Assembly: GCA_902496295.1 (NCBI GenBank)
Contig: CABVAF010000001.1
Location: 124,001-188,000, forward strand
Reading direction: 5' to 3'
DNA length: 64,000 nt
Source of the DNA: an uncultured Clostridium sp.
GTDB taxonomy: Bacteria; Bacillota; Clostridia; TANB77; CAG-508
Below are positions 45,873 to 55,632 of the stretch, piece after piece. The first letter of the stretch is position 1. Each line of letters begins with the position of its first letter. Made by a program: the position numbers and the translations under genes. The notes under the pieces were generated by a model. That model was not told the origin of the DNA. It saw only the letters and a program-made list of their open reading frames with translations, and ran no database searches.

Positions 45873-46034
45873 ATGGGAATATTTGATATTACAGACAAAT
45901 ATATGGAAGCAAAATCAGCACAAGTTAATGCAGAATTTCAACCATCAAAATTACATGAACAACCATTAGTTGTTGAACTACAAGATAACAAAAATCAAAA
46001 CGAAAAATCTTTTATATATAGAGAAACATTATAA
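45873..46034 (+). CDS. Small hypothetical protein, 53 aa
   Basis: ATG 45873 with a strong TAGGAGGT site 6 bases before it. Protein MGIFDITDKYMEAKSAQVNA, polar, ending NEKSFIYRETL; no membrane helix. Codons are resident type. A terminator follows. No family recognised. Confidence 0.6.
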   Translation: MGIFDITDKYMEAKSAQVNAEFQPSKLHEQPLVVELQDNKNQNEKSFIYRETL

Positions 46035-46058
46035 TTGAAATCAATGTAAACATATGAA

Positions 46059-46099
46059 AACTAAGCTATTAGATAAATTCTATAGACTTAGTTTTTTTA
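46059..46099 (+). terminator. Rho-independent terminator
   Basis: AAACTAAGCTATTAG pairs with CTATAGACTTAGTTT (one offset), followed by TTTTTT. Confidence 0.8.
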
Positions 46100-46198
46100 T
46101 ATCAAATTTATAAAGCAAAAACAACATCACATATTGACAATAACGAACTAATGTTTTATAATGTTTATGCAGAAATTTTATACTAATAGGGGGCAATT

Positions 46199-49024
46199 AT
46201 GCAAAATAGTATAGTAATAAAGGGAGCAAAAGAGCATAATTTAAAGAATATAAATTTAGAAATACCAAGAGATAAACTAGTTGTTATAACAGGTCTTTCT
46301 GGTTCTGGTAAATCGTCTTTAGCTTTTGACACATTATATGCAGAGGGGCAAAGAAGATATGTAGAGAGTTTATCTTCTTATGCAAGACAATTCTTAGGAT
46401 TAATGGAAAAGCCAGATGTAGAGTCAATAGAAGGACTTTCACCTGCAATTTCTATAGACCAAAAAACTACATCGCGTAATCCACGTTCAACTGTTGGAAC
46501 TGTTACAGAAATATATGATTATATTCGTCTGTTATATGCAAGAATTGGTACTCCATATTGTCCAAAATGTGGTAAGAAAATAGAAAAACAGTCAATAGAC
46601 CAAATTATAGACAATATTATGTCTTTAGAAGAAGGTACTAAAATTCAAGTTTTAGCGCCTATTGTTCGTGGCAGAAAAGGTGAGTATACAAAACAGCTTC
46701 AGGAATTTCAAAGGCAAGGATTTGTACGTGTTAGAATAGATGGAGAATTATACGAGTTAACAGATGATATAAACATAGACAGGAAGAAAAAACACAATAT
46801 AGAGTTGGTAGTAGACAGACTAGTTATAAAACCAGATATTAGAAGCAGACTTACAGAGTCTGTAGAAATTGCTTTAAAAAATGCAAATAATTTAGTAAGC
46901 ATAGATATTCCAGGAGATAAAGAATTATTATTTAGTCAAAATTATGCTTGCCCAGATTGTGGAATAAGTTTTGAAGAATTAACACCAAGAATGTTTTCAT
47001 TTAATAATCCTATGGGAGCATGCCCAGCATGCACTGGTATTGGGTATTTAATGAAAATGGATGAAGATTTAATTATTCCAGATAAAAATAAGACCTTATA
47101 TGATGGTGTTAAAGCTTTTGGTGCAAGCACAATGAAAAAAGGTGACACTATGGCTAAAATGTATTTTGAAAGTATTGGACGCCATTATGGAGTTGACATT
47201 ACAGTGCCAATAAAAAAATTGCCAAGAGACTTTTTAGATAAAATTTTATATGGTACAGGTACTGAAGAAATAGACTTTGAATATACTTCTGCTGCAGGTA
47301 CACGTAAATATAGAACACCTTTTGAGGGAGTAATTCCAACTTTAGAAAGAAGATACAACGAAACAAAGTCTCAAGGAATGAGAGACTTTTACGAAATGTA
47401 TATGAGTGATATGGAATGCCCAGAATGCCATGGCGCAAGATTAAAACCAGAAGTATTAGCTGTAAAAATAGGTGACAAAAATATAAATGAATTAACAGAT
47501 ATGTCAATAGACAAAATAATGAATTATTTAAATTCATTAAGTTTAAACAAAACAGAGCAAATGATAGCAGACCAAATTTTAAAAGAGTTAAATAAAAGAC
47601 TTCAATTTTTAATAGATGTAGGTTTAGATTATTTAACACTATCTAGAAATGCAGGTAGCTTATCAGGAGGAGAAGCACAACGTATTAGGCTTGCTACACA
47701 AATTGGTTCTGGACTTACAGGTGTATTATACATATTGGACGAACCTAGTATAGGACTTCACCAAAGAGATAATGATAAATTATTAGCAACCTTAAAGAAA
47801 TTAAGAGATTTAGGAAATAGCGTTTTAGTTGTAGAACATGATGAAGATACTATGTATGCAGCAGACCAAGTTATAGATATAGGACCAGGTGCAGGCGTAC
47901 ATGGCGGAAATATTATGGCACAAGGTACAGCAGAGCAAATAAAGTTAGTACCAGAATCTATTACAGGTCAATATTTAAGTGGTAAGAAGCAAATTCGTGT
48001 ACCAGAAAAAAGAAGAAAATCAAATGGTAGAGCAATAGAAGTAAAAGGTGCAACAGAACACAATTTAAAAAATATAAATGTAAGATTCCCACTAGGTCAA
48101 TTTATATGTGTTACAGGTGTGTCTGGTTCTGGAAAAAGTACGTTGGTTAATGAAATACTATACAAAACAATTGCAAGAGAACTAAATGGTTCAAATGAAA
48201 AACCAGGAAAATGTAAAGAAATAAAAGGAATAGAAAATATTGATAAAATAATTAACATAGACCAATCTCCAATTGGTAGAACACCACGTTCTAACCCTGC
48301 TACATACACAGGCGTATTTGACTTTATTCGTGACATTTTTGCAGGAACAAACGAAGCAAAAATGCGTGGATATGATAAAGGAAGATTTAGCTTTAATGTA
48401 ACAGGTGGAAGATGTGAAGCTTGTAATGGAGATGGAGTGCTTAAAATAGAAATGCATTTTCTTCCAGACATATATGTACCTTGCGAAGTTTGTAAAGGTC
48501 AAAGATATAATAGAGAAACTTTAGAAGTAAAATACAAAGATAAAACTATATCAGACGTGCTAAATATGACTGTAGAAGAAGCTTTGGAGTTCTTCAAGAA
48601 TATTCCTAGAATAAAAAATAAAATACAAACATTATATGATGTTGGACTTGGATATATTAAATTAGGACAACCTTCTACAACATTATCAGGAGGAGAAGCA
48701 CAACGTATAAAACTTGCTACAGAACTTTCTAAAAAGGCTACAGGAAAAACATTATATATATTAGACGAACCTACAACTGGACTTCACATTGCAGATGTTC
48801 ATAAATTAGTAGATATTTTACAAAGACTTGTTGACACAGGAAACAGCATAATTGTAATAGAACATAACTTAGATTTAATTAAAACAGCTGACTATATTAT
48901 AGACTTAGGACCAGAAGGTGGAGATAAAGGCGGACAAATTATTTCTGTTGGAACTCCAGAACAAGTTGCAAGGAATGAATATAGTTATACTGGAAAATTT
49001 CTAAAGAAATATTTAGAAAAATAA
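46199..49024 (+). CDS. uvrA: Excinuclease ABC subunit A
   Basis: 941 residues, full length. Two ABC ATPase units: GLSGSGKSSLAF and VSGSGKSTLVNE Walker A, two LSGGEAQRI signatures, LYILDEPSIGLH and LYILDEPTTGLH Walker B. Zinc modules are seen in CPKCGKKIEKQS, CPDCGISFEE and CEACNGDGVLKIEM with CEVCKGQRYN. It scans DNA for damage with UvrB (41.2 kb) in nucleotide excision repair. GGGGG ribosome site. Confidence 0.97.
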   Translation: MQNSIVIKGAKEHNLKNINLEIPRDKLVVITGLSGSGKSSLAFDTLYAEGQRRYVESLSSYARQFLGLMEKPDVESIEGLSPAISIDQKTTSRNPRSTVGTVTEIYDYIRLLYARIGTPYCPKCGKKIEKQSIDQIIDNIMSLEEGTKIQVLAPIVRGRKGEYTKQLQEFQRQGFVRVRIDGELYELTDDINIDRKKKHNIELVVDRLVIKPDIRSRLTESVEIALKNANNLVSIDIPGDKELLFSQNYACPDCGISFEELTPRMFSFNNPMGACPACTGIGYLMKMDEDLIIPDKNKTLYDGVKAFGASTMKKGDTMAKMYFESIGRHYGVDITVPIKKLPRDFLDKILYGTGTEEIDFEYTSAAGTRKYRTPFEGVIPTLERRYNETKSQGMRDFYEMYMSDMECPECHGARLKPEVLAVKIGDKNINELTDMSIDKIMNYLNSLSLNKTEQMIADQILKELNKRLQFLIDVGLDYLTLSRNAGSLSGGEAQRIRLATQIGSGLTGVLYILDEPSIGLHQRDNDKLLATLKKLRDLGNSVLVVEHDEDTMYAADQVIDIGPGAGVHGGNIMAQGTAEQIKLVPESITGQYLSGKKQIRVPEKRRKSNGRAIEVKGATEHNLKNINVRFPLGQFICVTGVSGSGKSTLVNEILYKTIARELNGSNEKPGKCKEIKGIENIDKIINIDQSPIGRTPRSNPATYTGVFDFIRDIFAGTNEAKMRGYDKGRFSFNVTGGRCEACNGDGVLKIEMHFLPDIYVPCEVCKGQRYNRETLEVKYKDKTISDVLNMTVEEALEFFKNIPRIKNKIQTLYDVGLGYIKLGQPSTTLSGGEAQRIKLATELSKKATGKTLYILDEPTTGLHIADVHKLVDILQRLVDTGNSIIVIEHNLDLIKTADYIIDLGPEGGDKGGQIISVGTPEQVARNEYSYTGKFLKKYLEK

Positions 49025-49058
49025 TATTAAATTTATTAACTAGAAAGATAGGATATTA

Positions 49059-49910
49059 ATGAAAATTGAAAGATTAGAAGATTTTATAAAGAATATGCCA
49101 CAAGATATTGAAGGGATTGTTCCTAAAGCAAGGCATTTATATTTAGAATTAGGAAAACGTAGCTTTTATGACCCAGAATATAAATATTTTATGTTTGGTG
49201 AAGAAAACGACAATTATATATATGTAAATAAACCTTATTCAAATCCAAATATTATAATGTGTACTACACTAGCTAAGCAATACCTAAACTTGTTACTGAT
49301 GGCAGGGATTAGTAGCTCAATAGAAATTGAAGATGGTGGAGACCATTGGTTTAACACATTTACAGATGAACATTCTAGAAGTCATATTGTAGATATTACT
49401 CAAGACTTAAAAAATATTCAATTTGGATGTAGTACAAACTATTTTGCAACAGAAACTATAACACCAGAAGAATTGCGTGCAATAGATATAGGAATTGGAT
49501 ACATTTCAAAAGCAAAAGGGTATTCTGACGAATATTGGTATATTGTAAGAGATGCAATTAGGGACGAAAGGTTGTCTGCGAAAGCTAGGCTAGAAATTGC
49601 ACTCTCAAACATAGAAAAATTTGGAGACATAAAAAGTCCTGGTATTGTAGAAATGTTTAGTATATACCAAAAATTTATTAAATATGTTATGCCTCCAACC
49701 GACAATATAAGTGTTTATTCTATGAAAACTAATCAAAGAGAACCTGAAAAATGTATTATTGAGTTAAAGGGAGATAGTTCTACAGTAACTAAATATATTT
49801 TAAATCCCAAAACAAGAAAATTTGAAGAAGTTATAGAAAAGAAAAATGAAGAAAAAGTTAAAAGTGGGGGAAAGAAACTTCCTGATGCACCAAACGAAGA
49901 TGGAAGGTAA
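49059..49910 (+). CDS. Transglutaminase-like superfamily protein
   Basis: 283 residues. A Cys in NIIMCTTLAKQYLNLLLMAG, then His in GGDHWFNTFTDE and Asp in SHIVDITQDL are in the Cys-His-Asp order and spacing of transglutaminase-like folds (protease or cross-linking relatives). An N-terminal helical part and a C-terminal Lys/Glu-rich tail flank it. No signal peptide. It follows uvrA by 34 bases and may share its transcript. Substrate unknown. Confidence 0.55.
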   Translation: MKIERLEDFIKNMPQDIEGIVPKARHLYLELGKRSFYDPEYKYFMFGEENDNYIYVNKPYSNPNIIMCTTLAKQYLNLLLMAGISSSIEIEDGGDHWFNTFTDEHSRSHIVDITQDLKNIQFGCSTNYFATETITPEELRAIDIGIGYISKAKGYSDEYWYIVRDAIRDERLSAKARLEIALSNIEKFGDIKSPGIVEMFSIYQKFIKYVMPPTDNISVYSMKTNQREPEKCIIELKGDSSTVTKYILNPKTRKFEEVIEKKNEEKVKSGGKKLPDAPNEDGR

Positions 49911-49931
49911 TTAATTGTAAATAAATTATAA

Positions 49932-49962
49932 TAGCGAACTTTTTAGTCCGCTATTAATTTTT
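49932..49962 (+). terminator. Rho-independent terminator
   Basis: AATAGCGAACT pairs with AGTCCGCTATT (one mismatch) and is followed by AATTTTTG. It lies after the transglutaminase-like gene. Confidence 0.65.
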
Positions 49963-49991
49963 GTTTTATATTTTTTAATAATTAAAATTAA

Positions 49992-50096
49992 CTATTTGCA
50001 GTTATTATTTTTTTCATTTCTATTGTTGTTTTGATTTTGGTTATTGTTATTATTCTTGTTGTTATTGTTATTTTTGTTGTTTTTCTTATCTGGCAT
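49992..50096 (-). CDS. Asparagine-rich 34-residue peptide gene
   Basis: A short minus-strand frame with a strong GGAGGTG site 7 bases before ATG 50096. The peptide starts MPDKKNNKNN, is almost only Asn, Lys, Gln, Arg and Glu, and ends NNNCK with a single Cys. No membrane helix. The ribosome site and the AT-rich promoter region before it make translation plausible. Function unknown; a spore-coat, adhesive or regulatory role would be speculation. Confidence 0.5.
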   Translation of the reverse strand: MPDKKNNKNNNNNKNNNNNQNQNNNRNEKNNNCK

Positions 50097-50276
50097 ATCA
50101 CAGCACCTCCATTTCTTATTTTCAATTATATTTTGCACAAAAAAATAAAAAATATACAAATCATATAAAAAATGTAGTATAATATTTTTGGAGAATTTAT
50201 AATATAAAATAAATGATAATGTCAAAATATAACTTATTTTAATTTTAAAAATTATTAATGAAATGAAGGGAATTTT

Positions 50277-50960
50277 ATGGAGAATAAAGTTATAGGAATT
50301 GAAGGATATGTTGGAGCAGGAAAAACAGCTATATGCAGAGAACTTCTTAATTCAATTTCAAATAGTATTATTTTAGAAGGTGGAAATTTATATAGAGCAA
50401 TTGTATATTCTTTAATGAATTCAGGAATAAATTTAGAAGATTTAAAGAAAAATATGCAACATGTTGATATAAAATCTGTAATGGAAAAATTAAAAATAGA
50501 AATAAAAATTAAAGATAGAGATACAATAATTTTAATAGACGGAAAGGAAATTGATGAAGAAAAAATACAGTCAGCAAGTTCGTCTGTTGCCGTTTCAGAA
50601 ATAAGCAAAGTAGCAGATAATAAAAACTTTTATATGTTTGGAAAAAAGATAATAGATGAGTTTAAGCAAAAATTCAATGTTATTGTTTCTGGAAGAGATT
50701 TAATGAAAATATATCCAGAGTTGGATTATCACATATTTGTTATAGCTTCTCTAGACGAACGAATAAGAAGAAAATGCATACAATATAATGAAAAATGTAA
50801 TGAAGAAGAAATTAGGAAGAACATTTTAGAAAGAGATAAGTTGCAAGAAGAAGCAGGATTTTATAAAATATATGATAAAACAATAGTTATTGATGTTACG
50901 AATTGTAAAAGTGCAAAAGATTCAGCAGAAGAAGTTTTAAAAAAGATAGGAGAGTTTTAA
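50277..50960 (+). CDS. Cytidylate kinase-like nucleotide kinase
   Basis: 227 residues. P-loop GIEGYVGAGKTAICREL; NLYRAIVYSLM (the YRA segment of CMP kinases); VSGRDLMKIYPELDYHIFVI (the GRD motif) and LDERIRRKC lid. Layout matches (d)CMP kinase, but the P-loop GYVGAGKT departs from GPAGAGKS and the insert is divergent, so substrate could differ. Its stop touches the murD start, so the two are cotranscribed. Confidence 0.75.
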   Translation: MENKVIGIEGYVGAGKTAICRELLNSISNSIILEGGNLYRAIVYSLMNSGINLEDLKKNMQHVDIKSVMEKLKIEIKIKDRDTIILIDGKEIDEEKIQSASSSVAVSEISKVADNKNFYMFGKKIIDEFKQKFNVIVSGRDLMKIYPELDYHIFVIASLDERIRRKCIQYNEKCNEEEIRKNILERDKLQEEAGFYKIYDKTIVIDVTNCKSAKDSAEEVLKKIGEF

Positions 50961-52361
50961 ATGTCATATTATAATACAAAGTTAGATGATTTTGAAAAAT
51001 TTTTAAGTGGTAAAAAAGTAGCAATAATAGGTCTTGGGGTAAGTAATTTACCAATGTTAGATTACTTACATAATTTAAATGCAAAAGTATCAATTTTCGA
51101 CAAAAAAGATAGGGAAAAATTTGAAGAAGAAGTAATAAGCAAAATAGAAAAATACAATTTTAATTTATTTACAGGAGAAAACAATTTAGAAAATTTAAAC
51201 GGTTTTGATATAATTTTTAGGTCTCCAAGCTGTAGACCAGATAAGCCAGAGATACTAAAAGAAGTAGAAAGGGGAGCTATTTTAACATCTGAAATAGAAA
51301 TGGTGTTAAAACTAGCACCATGCAAAATTATTGGAGTTACTGGTAGTGACGGAAAAACAACTACAACAAGTTTAATATATGCTATTTTAAAAGACGCAGG
51401 ATATAATTGTTTTTTAGGTGGAAATATTGGAATACCATTATTTACAGAAATAAAAAATATGACACCAAATGATATTGTTGTACTAGAGATGAGCAGTTTC
51501 CAATTAATGAATATGGAAGTAAGTCCAAACATTTCTGTTATAACCAATATTGCTCCAAATCACCTAGATATACATAAATCTTATGAAGAATATATAGACT
51601 CAAAGAAAAATATATTTAGGAATCAAAAAGAAAATGATACTTTAGTACTAAATTATGATAATGAAATTACTAAAAAATTTATAAAAGAAGCAAAAGGAAA
51701 TGTTATATATTTTAGTAGTAAAAGTAAATTAGATAATGGCGTAATTTTTGATGATGGCTTAATAAAAATATGTAAAGATGGAATAAGAAGGCATGTTTTA
51801 GCACAAAAGGATATGAAACTAAGGGGAATTCACAATTGCGAAAATGCTTGTGCAGCAATTGCAGCAACGGCTTCTTTAGTAAGCGTAGAAGACCAAATTA
51901 AAACTATAGAAGATTTTTCTGGAGTTGAACATAGACTTGAATTAGTAAGAAATATTAATGGTATTAATTGGTACAATGACTCAATAGGAACTAGTCCGTC
52001 AAGAACAATTGCTGGATTAAATTCTTTTAATGAAAAAATAGTTTTAATTGCCGGTGGATATGATAAACATTTAGACTACACTCCAATTGCAAAACCTATA
52101 GTAAATAATGTAAGTAAACTTATTTTAATGGGAGCCACAGCAGATAAAATACATGATGCTGTTATAAAAGAATTGACATTGGAGCATAAGAGTATGCCAA
52201 TTTATCATTGCAATACACTAAAGGAAACTGTAGAATTAGCTAATCAAATTGCCGAAGAAGGTGAAATTGTATTATTTTCTCCAGCAAGTGCAAGTTTTGA
52301 TTTATTTAAGAATTTCGCAGAAAGAGGAAACAAGTTTAAAGAATTAGTAAATGAATTGTAA
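50961..52361 (+). CDS. murD: UDP-N-acetylmuramoylalanine--D-glutamate ligase
   Basis: 466 residues. An N-terminal Rossmann domain (VAIIGLGVSNLPMLDYL) is followed by the ATP site GVTGSDGKTTTTSLIY, the central VLEMSSFQL and NIAPNHLDIHKSYEEY, and the C-terminal domain with GVEHRLE, NDSIGTSPSRTIAGL and IAGGYDKHLDY. It adds D-glutamate to UDP-MurNAc-L-Ala in the cytoplasm. Begins directly after the kinase gene stop with AGGAG inside that gene's end. Confidence 0.96.
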   Translation: MSYYNTKLDDFEKFLSGKKVAIIGLGVSNLPMLDYLHNLNAKVSIFDKKDREKFEEEVISKIEKYNFNLFTGENNLENLNGFDIIFRSPSCRPDKPEILKEVERGAILTSEIEMVLKLAPCKIIGVTGSDGKTTTTSLIYAILKDAGYNCFLGGNIGIPLFTEIKNMTPNDIVVLEMSSFQLMNMEVSPNISVITNIAPNHLDIHKSYEEYIDSKKNIFRNQKENDTLVLNYDNEITKKFIKEAKGNVIYFSSKSKLDNGVIFDDGLIKICKDGIRRHVLAQKDMKLRGIHNCENACAAIAATASLVSVEDQIKTIEDFSGVEHRLELVRNINGINWYNDSIGTSPSRTIAGLNSFNEKIVLIAGGYDKHLDYTPIAKPIVNNVSKLILMGATADKIHDAVIKELTLEHKSMPIYHCNTLKETVELANQIAEEGEIVLFSPASASFDLFKNFAERGNKFKELVNEL

Positions 52362-52417
52362 AGGTAACTAATAGTTAAGATAATACATATAATATAAAAA
52401 ATAAGGAGGTATATTAT

Positions 52418-53143
52418 ATGTATTATCAAAATTATGAAGATTACATGAGAGCAGTTCTAGGCTATTCTATAGATACAACAAATACATATTCTAGATATAA
52501 TTCGTCTAATTATCTACAATTTAATAATACGAATTTAGCAATTCAAGATGTGACGAAAGAGAGCTCTTACATGGCGATTAGCGAAAAAGAAAATGAATTT
52601 TTAGACCTTTACCCTGATATATATAAAATTGTAAATCCAATGGTATGTAAGATATGTGAAAATAACAGAGCTCCTGTAACAAGAGAATTAGTACAAAAAA
52701 TGACTGACGAAATATATAATAATCTAGAAGAGACAGAAACTCCAACAGTTGTAAATATAAATGCAACATTAACTAATAATACCACAATAAATAGTGAGAG
52801 AACTCAAAATAGAGATTACAGAACGCCCCAATCAACCCCTCAAAATTCTACTCAAAAAAACTCAAATTTAAACAATAGAGAATATAAGGAGGTTAGGAAT
52901 AATAAAGAAAATGCAATCCAAAAGGATGCAAGGGATAATAAAAAAAGTGGGGAAGTAAGAGAGACTAGACAAATAATACCAAGAAATAATTTACTAAGAG
53001 ATTTAATACAAATTTTAATTTTAAAAAGGTTATTAGAGGGAAATAGACCTCCGGTAAACAATCCACCTCGTCCTCCAATAAACCCAGGACCTCCAAGACC
53101 GCCAATTAGGCCTAGAGAATATACAGATTATTATAAATTTTAA
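52418..53143 (+). CDS. Hypothetical protein with proline-rich tail
   Basis: 241 residues. Tyr/Asn-rich start (MYYQNYEDYMRAVLGYSI), a short helical domain with EKENEFLDLYPDIYKIVNPM and ICENNRAPVTRELVQKMTDE, a long Asn/Gln/Arg-rich linker, a helix LRDLIQILILKRLLEG, and a Pro/Arg tail (PPRPPINPGPPRPPIRPREY) with Tyr at the end. No signal peptide. It looks like a spore-coat or scaffold-type protein, but that is inference from composition. AAGGAGGT ribosome site. Terminator follows. Confidence 0.6.
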   Translation: MYYQNYEDYMRAVLGYSIDTTNTYSRYNSSNYLQFNNTNLAIQDVTKESSYMAISEKENEFLDLYPDIYKIVNPMVCKICENNRAPVTRELVQKMTDEIYNNLEETETPTVVNINATLTNNTTINSERTQNRDYRTPQSTPQNSTQKNSNLNNREYKEVRNNKENAIQKDARDNKKSGEVRETRQIIPRNNLLRDLIQILILKRLLEGNRPPVNNPPRPPINPGPPRPPIRPREYTDYYKF

Positions 53144-53159
53144 TTTTAACAAAATTTTC

Positions 53160-53198
53160 AAAGATATGCAAAATACGAATGCATATCTTTATTTTTTT
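53160..53198 (+). terminator. Rho-independent terminator
   Basis: AAAGATATGC pairs exactly with GCATATCTTT, followed by ATTTTTTT. Confidence 0.88.
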
Positions 53199-53353
53199 AG
53201 GGCAAAATAATTAATGAAAATTTAAAAATTACAAGTCTAAATATAGAAATATCAAAAATTTATCTTAATATGTAATATTGTATGTTTATTCTGTAAAAAT
53301 AGTAAGAGATAAAATTTATTGTAATTTTTAAGTTTTAAGAAAGGTGGGTAATT

Positions 53354-53791
53354 ATGAAAGTAAAAGATTGTATGTGTAATGAAGTTTGTTGGGTAAAACC
53401 TAATAGCACAATAAAAGATTGTGCCAAATTAATGATGGATAATCATATAGGATGTGTTCCAGTTTGTGATGATTCACAAAAAGTAGTTGGTGTTGTAACA
53501 GATAGAGATATTATATTAAGAACCGTAGCATGTGATAAAGATGTTAAAACAACACCAGTTAGCGATATTATGTCTTGTAATGTATGTTGTTGTACTCCAA
53601 ATACTGATGTAAATGAAGCAGAAAAAATTATGTCTCAAAATCAGATAAGAAGAATTCCTGTAATTGATAACAATAAAATAGTAGGAATTTTAACTTTAGG
53701 AGATTTAGCTGCAAACGAAAATGTAAACACACAAGGACTTTGTAATACCCTTGGAGATATTTGTTGTGATAATACAAAAAATGCAGAGTAG
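53354..53791 (+). CDS. CBS-domain pair protein, unusually cysteine-rich
   Basis: 145 residues made of two CBS motifs: first about 1-60 (VVGVVTDRDIILRT end motif), second about 65-130 (IRRIPVIDNNKIVGILTLGDLA). CBS pairs bind adenosyl nucleotides such as AMP, ATP or SAM. The protein has 14 Cys, including CMCNEVC near the start, CNVCCC at the second domain and ICC near the end, which is far more than usual and suggests metal or redox sensing. AAAGGTGGG ribosome site. A hairpin terminator (53808-53827) follows. Confidence 0.85.
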   Translation: MKVKDCMCNEVCWVKPNSTIKDCAKLMMDNHIGCVPVCDDSQKVVGVVTDRDIILRTVACDKDVKTTPVSDIMSCNVCCCTPNTDVNEAEKIMSQNQIRRIPVIDNNKIVGILTLGDLAANENVNTQGLCNTLGDICCDNTKNAE

Positions 53792-53807
53792 TGCATTTTC
53801 ACAGGAT

Positions 53808-53829
53808 AGAGCGCTATTTTGCGCTCTTA
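53808..53829 (+). terminator. Hairpin after the CBS gene
   Basis: AGAGCGC pairs with GCGCTCT over a 6-base loop. The T-run is short. Confidence 0.55.
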
Positions 53830-53888
53830 AATTAATATAAACATATTATAGGAAATTATGAATATTAATATAATAGGGGGTTGTACAT

Positions 53889-54989
53889 ATGGTAATTGAC
53901 ATGAATTATTGGGGAAAAGTATTAAAAAACATTATAATAGTTTTAATTACTGTTGTTGGAATTTATTTAGCTTTTAAATTAGCCGTATTTTATATGCCGT
54001 TTTTAATAGCTTTTATTTTATCTTTAATAATAGAACCTATAATAAAACTAATAATGAAAAAAACTAAATTAAAAAGAAAAACAAGTGCTATAATAGTTTT
54101 TATTTTATCTTTTGCGATAATAATAGGATTAATAGTATGGGGGACAACCACTATAATAACAGAGGCTTCAAAATTGTTAGAAAACTTAAATGCTTATTTC
54201 GATATGGCTGTAGAATTTGTAGAAACATTTATAAACAAAATAGATATAACTAGATGGAACATTCCAGAAAATGTAATGAATACAATTCAAAATTCTGCAA
54301 TGGAATTTGTTGGAGTTATTATAAATTTTATAAAAGAATGGCTTACTTCTATACTTGGATTTTTAACATCTATACCAACAATAGGAATATATACTGCAAT
54401 TACATTTTTGGCCCTATATTTTATGTGTGTAGACAGGATTTATATGCTTGACCAATTAGAACATCATTTCCCACAACAATGGATAAAAACATTTGGAATT
54501 CATTTAAGAAAATTAATAAAATCACTAGGAGGATATTTAAAAGCCGAGCTAATACTTGTATTAATTTCATTTGTTATATCCTTAATAGGATTATATATCT
54601 TTCACATTATAGGTCTAAATGTTCAATATCCATTAATGGCTGCACTGTTAATAGGATTTATAGACTTACTGCCAATTTTCGGATCTGGATTTGTAATGCT
54701 TCCATGGGCAATAATCTCCGCATGTGCTGGAGATATAACTTTGGGAGTTTCTATTTTAGTTTTATGGGCAATAATGTCAATAGTAAGACAATTTATTGAG
54801 CCGAAAATTGTAAGTGGACAAATAGGAATACATCCAATATTTACTTTAATTGCAATGTATACAGGTTATAAATTTATAGGAATATTGGGAATGATTATAG
54901 GACCAATTGTACTAATTATTATAAAAAATGTATTTGCAACTTTAATTGATAAAGGTGTATTTAAAACTATTTTTGAAAGATCTAATTAA
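53889..54989 (+). CDS. AI-2E family transporter, YtvI-like
   Basis: 366 residues with seven or eight membrane helices. Family features: paired N-terminal helices (YLAFKLAVFYMPFLIAFILS), EPIIKLIMKK, a long amphipathic stretch about 90-140, LIGFIDLLPIFGSG and the late VRQFIEPKIVSGQIGIHPI. The family includes AI-2 exporters, Na+/H+ antiporter-like members and the sporulation protein YtvI; in a spore former the last is likely but not proven here. GGGGG ribosome site; terminator at 55022-55060. Confidence 0.82.
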   Translation: MVIDMNYWGKVLKNIIIVLITVVGIYLAFKLAVFYMPFLIAFILSLIIEPIIKLIMKKTKLKRKTSAIIVFILSFAIIIGLIVWGTTTIITEASKLLENLNAYFDMAVEFVETFINKIDITRWNIPENVMNTIQNSAMEFVGVIINFIKEWLTSILGFLTSIPTIGIYTAITFLALYFMCVDRIYMLDQLEHHFPQQWIKTFGIHLRKLIKSLGGYLKAELILVLISFVISLIGLYIFHIIGLNVQYPLMAALLIGFIDLLPIFGSGFVMLPWAIISACAGDITLGVSILVLWAIMSIVRQFIEPKIVSGQIGIHPIFTLIAMYTGYKFIGILGMIIGPIVLIIIKNVFATLIDKGVFKTIFERSN

Positions 54990-55021
54990 TCTTTTCAACT
55001 AATTGTAAAGTATACAATAAC

Positions 55022-55062
55022 CAAAAAAGAAGATAACTTGTAATGTTTATCTTCTTTTTTAA
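55022..55062. terminator. Bidirectional terminator
   Basis: AAAAAAGAAGATAA pairs with TTATCTTCTTTTTT over about 11 bases, between convergent genes. Confidence 0.85.
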
Positions 55063-55089
55063 TAATACTTATATTAAAATTTATCATAA

Positions 55090-55632
55090 TTACAATACTG
55101 TTGATGTCTGTACAAACGAGCTATCTGGGGGATATACAATTTCTTCATTCGGAATAGAAATTCTATTTATATAAGTAACTTTAATTATAGGCATATCGCC
55201 ATGATAGTCTCCTTTTGTTATTTCGCCTTCTAATTCAACCCATTCATTATCTTTATAGCTACTAGCATCATTACATTCACAAAGGAAACCAACAACTACT
55301 GTTTGAAAATCAGAAGATACTATCATATCCCTAGCTAATACAAATTGTTTTTCTGTAAAGTCAAATATTCTATAAATATATCCAGAAAATTTAATTTTTT
55401 GCCCAACATAATCATCAATATTATTATGTACAGTTTGAAGTACATTTGCATAATTTTGAGGAGAAAGTTCATAGACTACATCCTTATTATAAGTATCATT
55501 TGTTTTAAAGCTTGACTTAGCAAAAAGGTTATAACACACAATTCCTGTTACAATTAAAATAACTATAATTAATATTGCAAGCAATGCTTTTCCTAATTTA
55601 TTTCCATTTAGTTTAATATTAAAAACAAACAT
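55090..55632 (-). CDS. TIGR03943/DUF1980-like C-terminal domain protein with membrane anchor
   Basis: 180 residues. One membrane helix near the N-terminus (about 16-36), then a beta-rich domain: VGQKIKFSGYIYRIFDF, FVLARDMIVSSDFQTV, VGFLCECND, NEWVELEGEITKGDY and PIIKVTYINRISIP, which follow the order of the C-terminal half of YcgQ/TIGR03943 proteins that work with a YcgR-type permease. The usual N-terminal helices and the permease partner are absent. GAGGGAT ribosome site. Probable role in metal or envelope homeostasis is inference. Confidence 0.65.
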   Translation of the reverse strand: MFVFNIKLNGNKLGKALLAILIIVILIVTGIVCYNLFAKSSFKTNDTYNKDVVYELSPQNYANVLQTVHNNIDDYVGQKIKFSGYIYRIFDFTEKQFVLARDMIVSSDFQTVVVGFLCECNDASSYKDNEWVELEGEITKGDYHGDMPIIKVTYINRISIPNEEIVYPPDSSFVQTSTVL

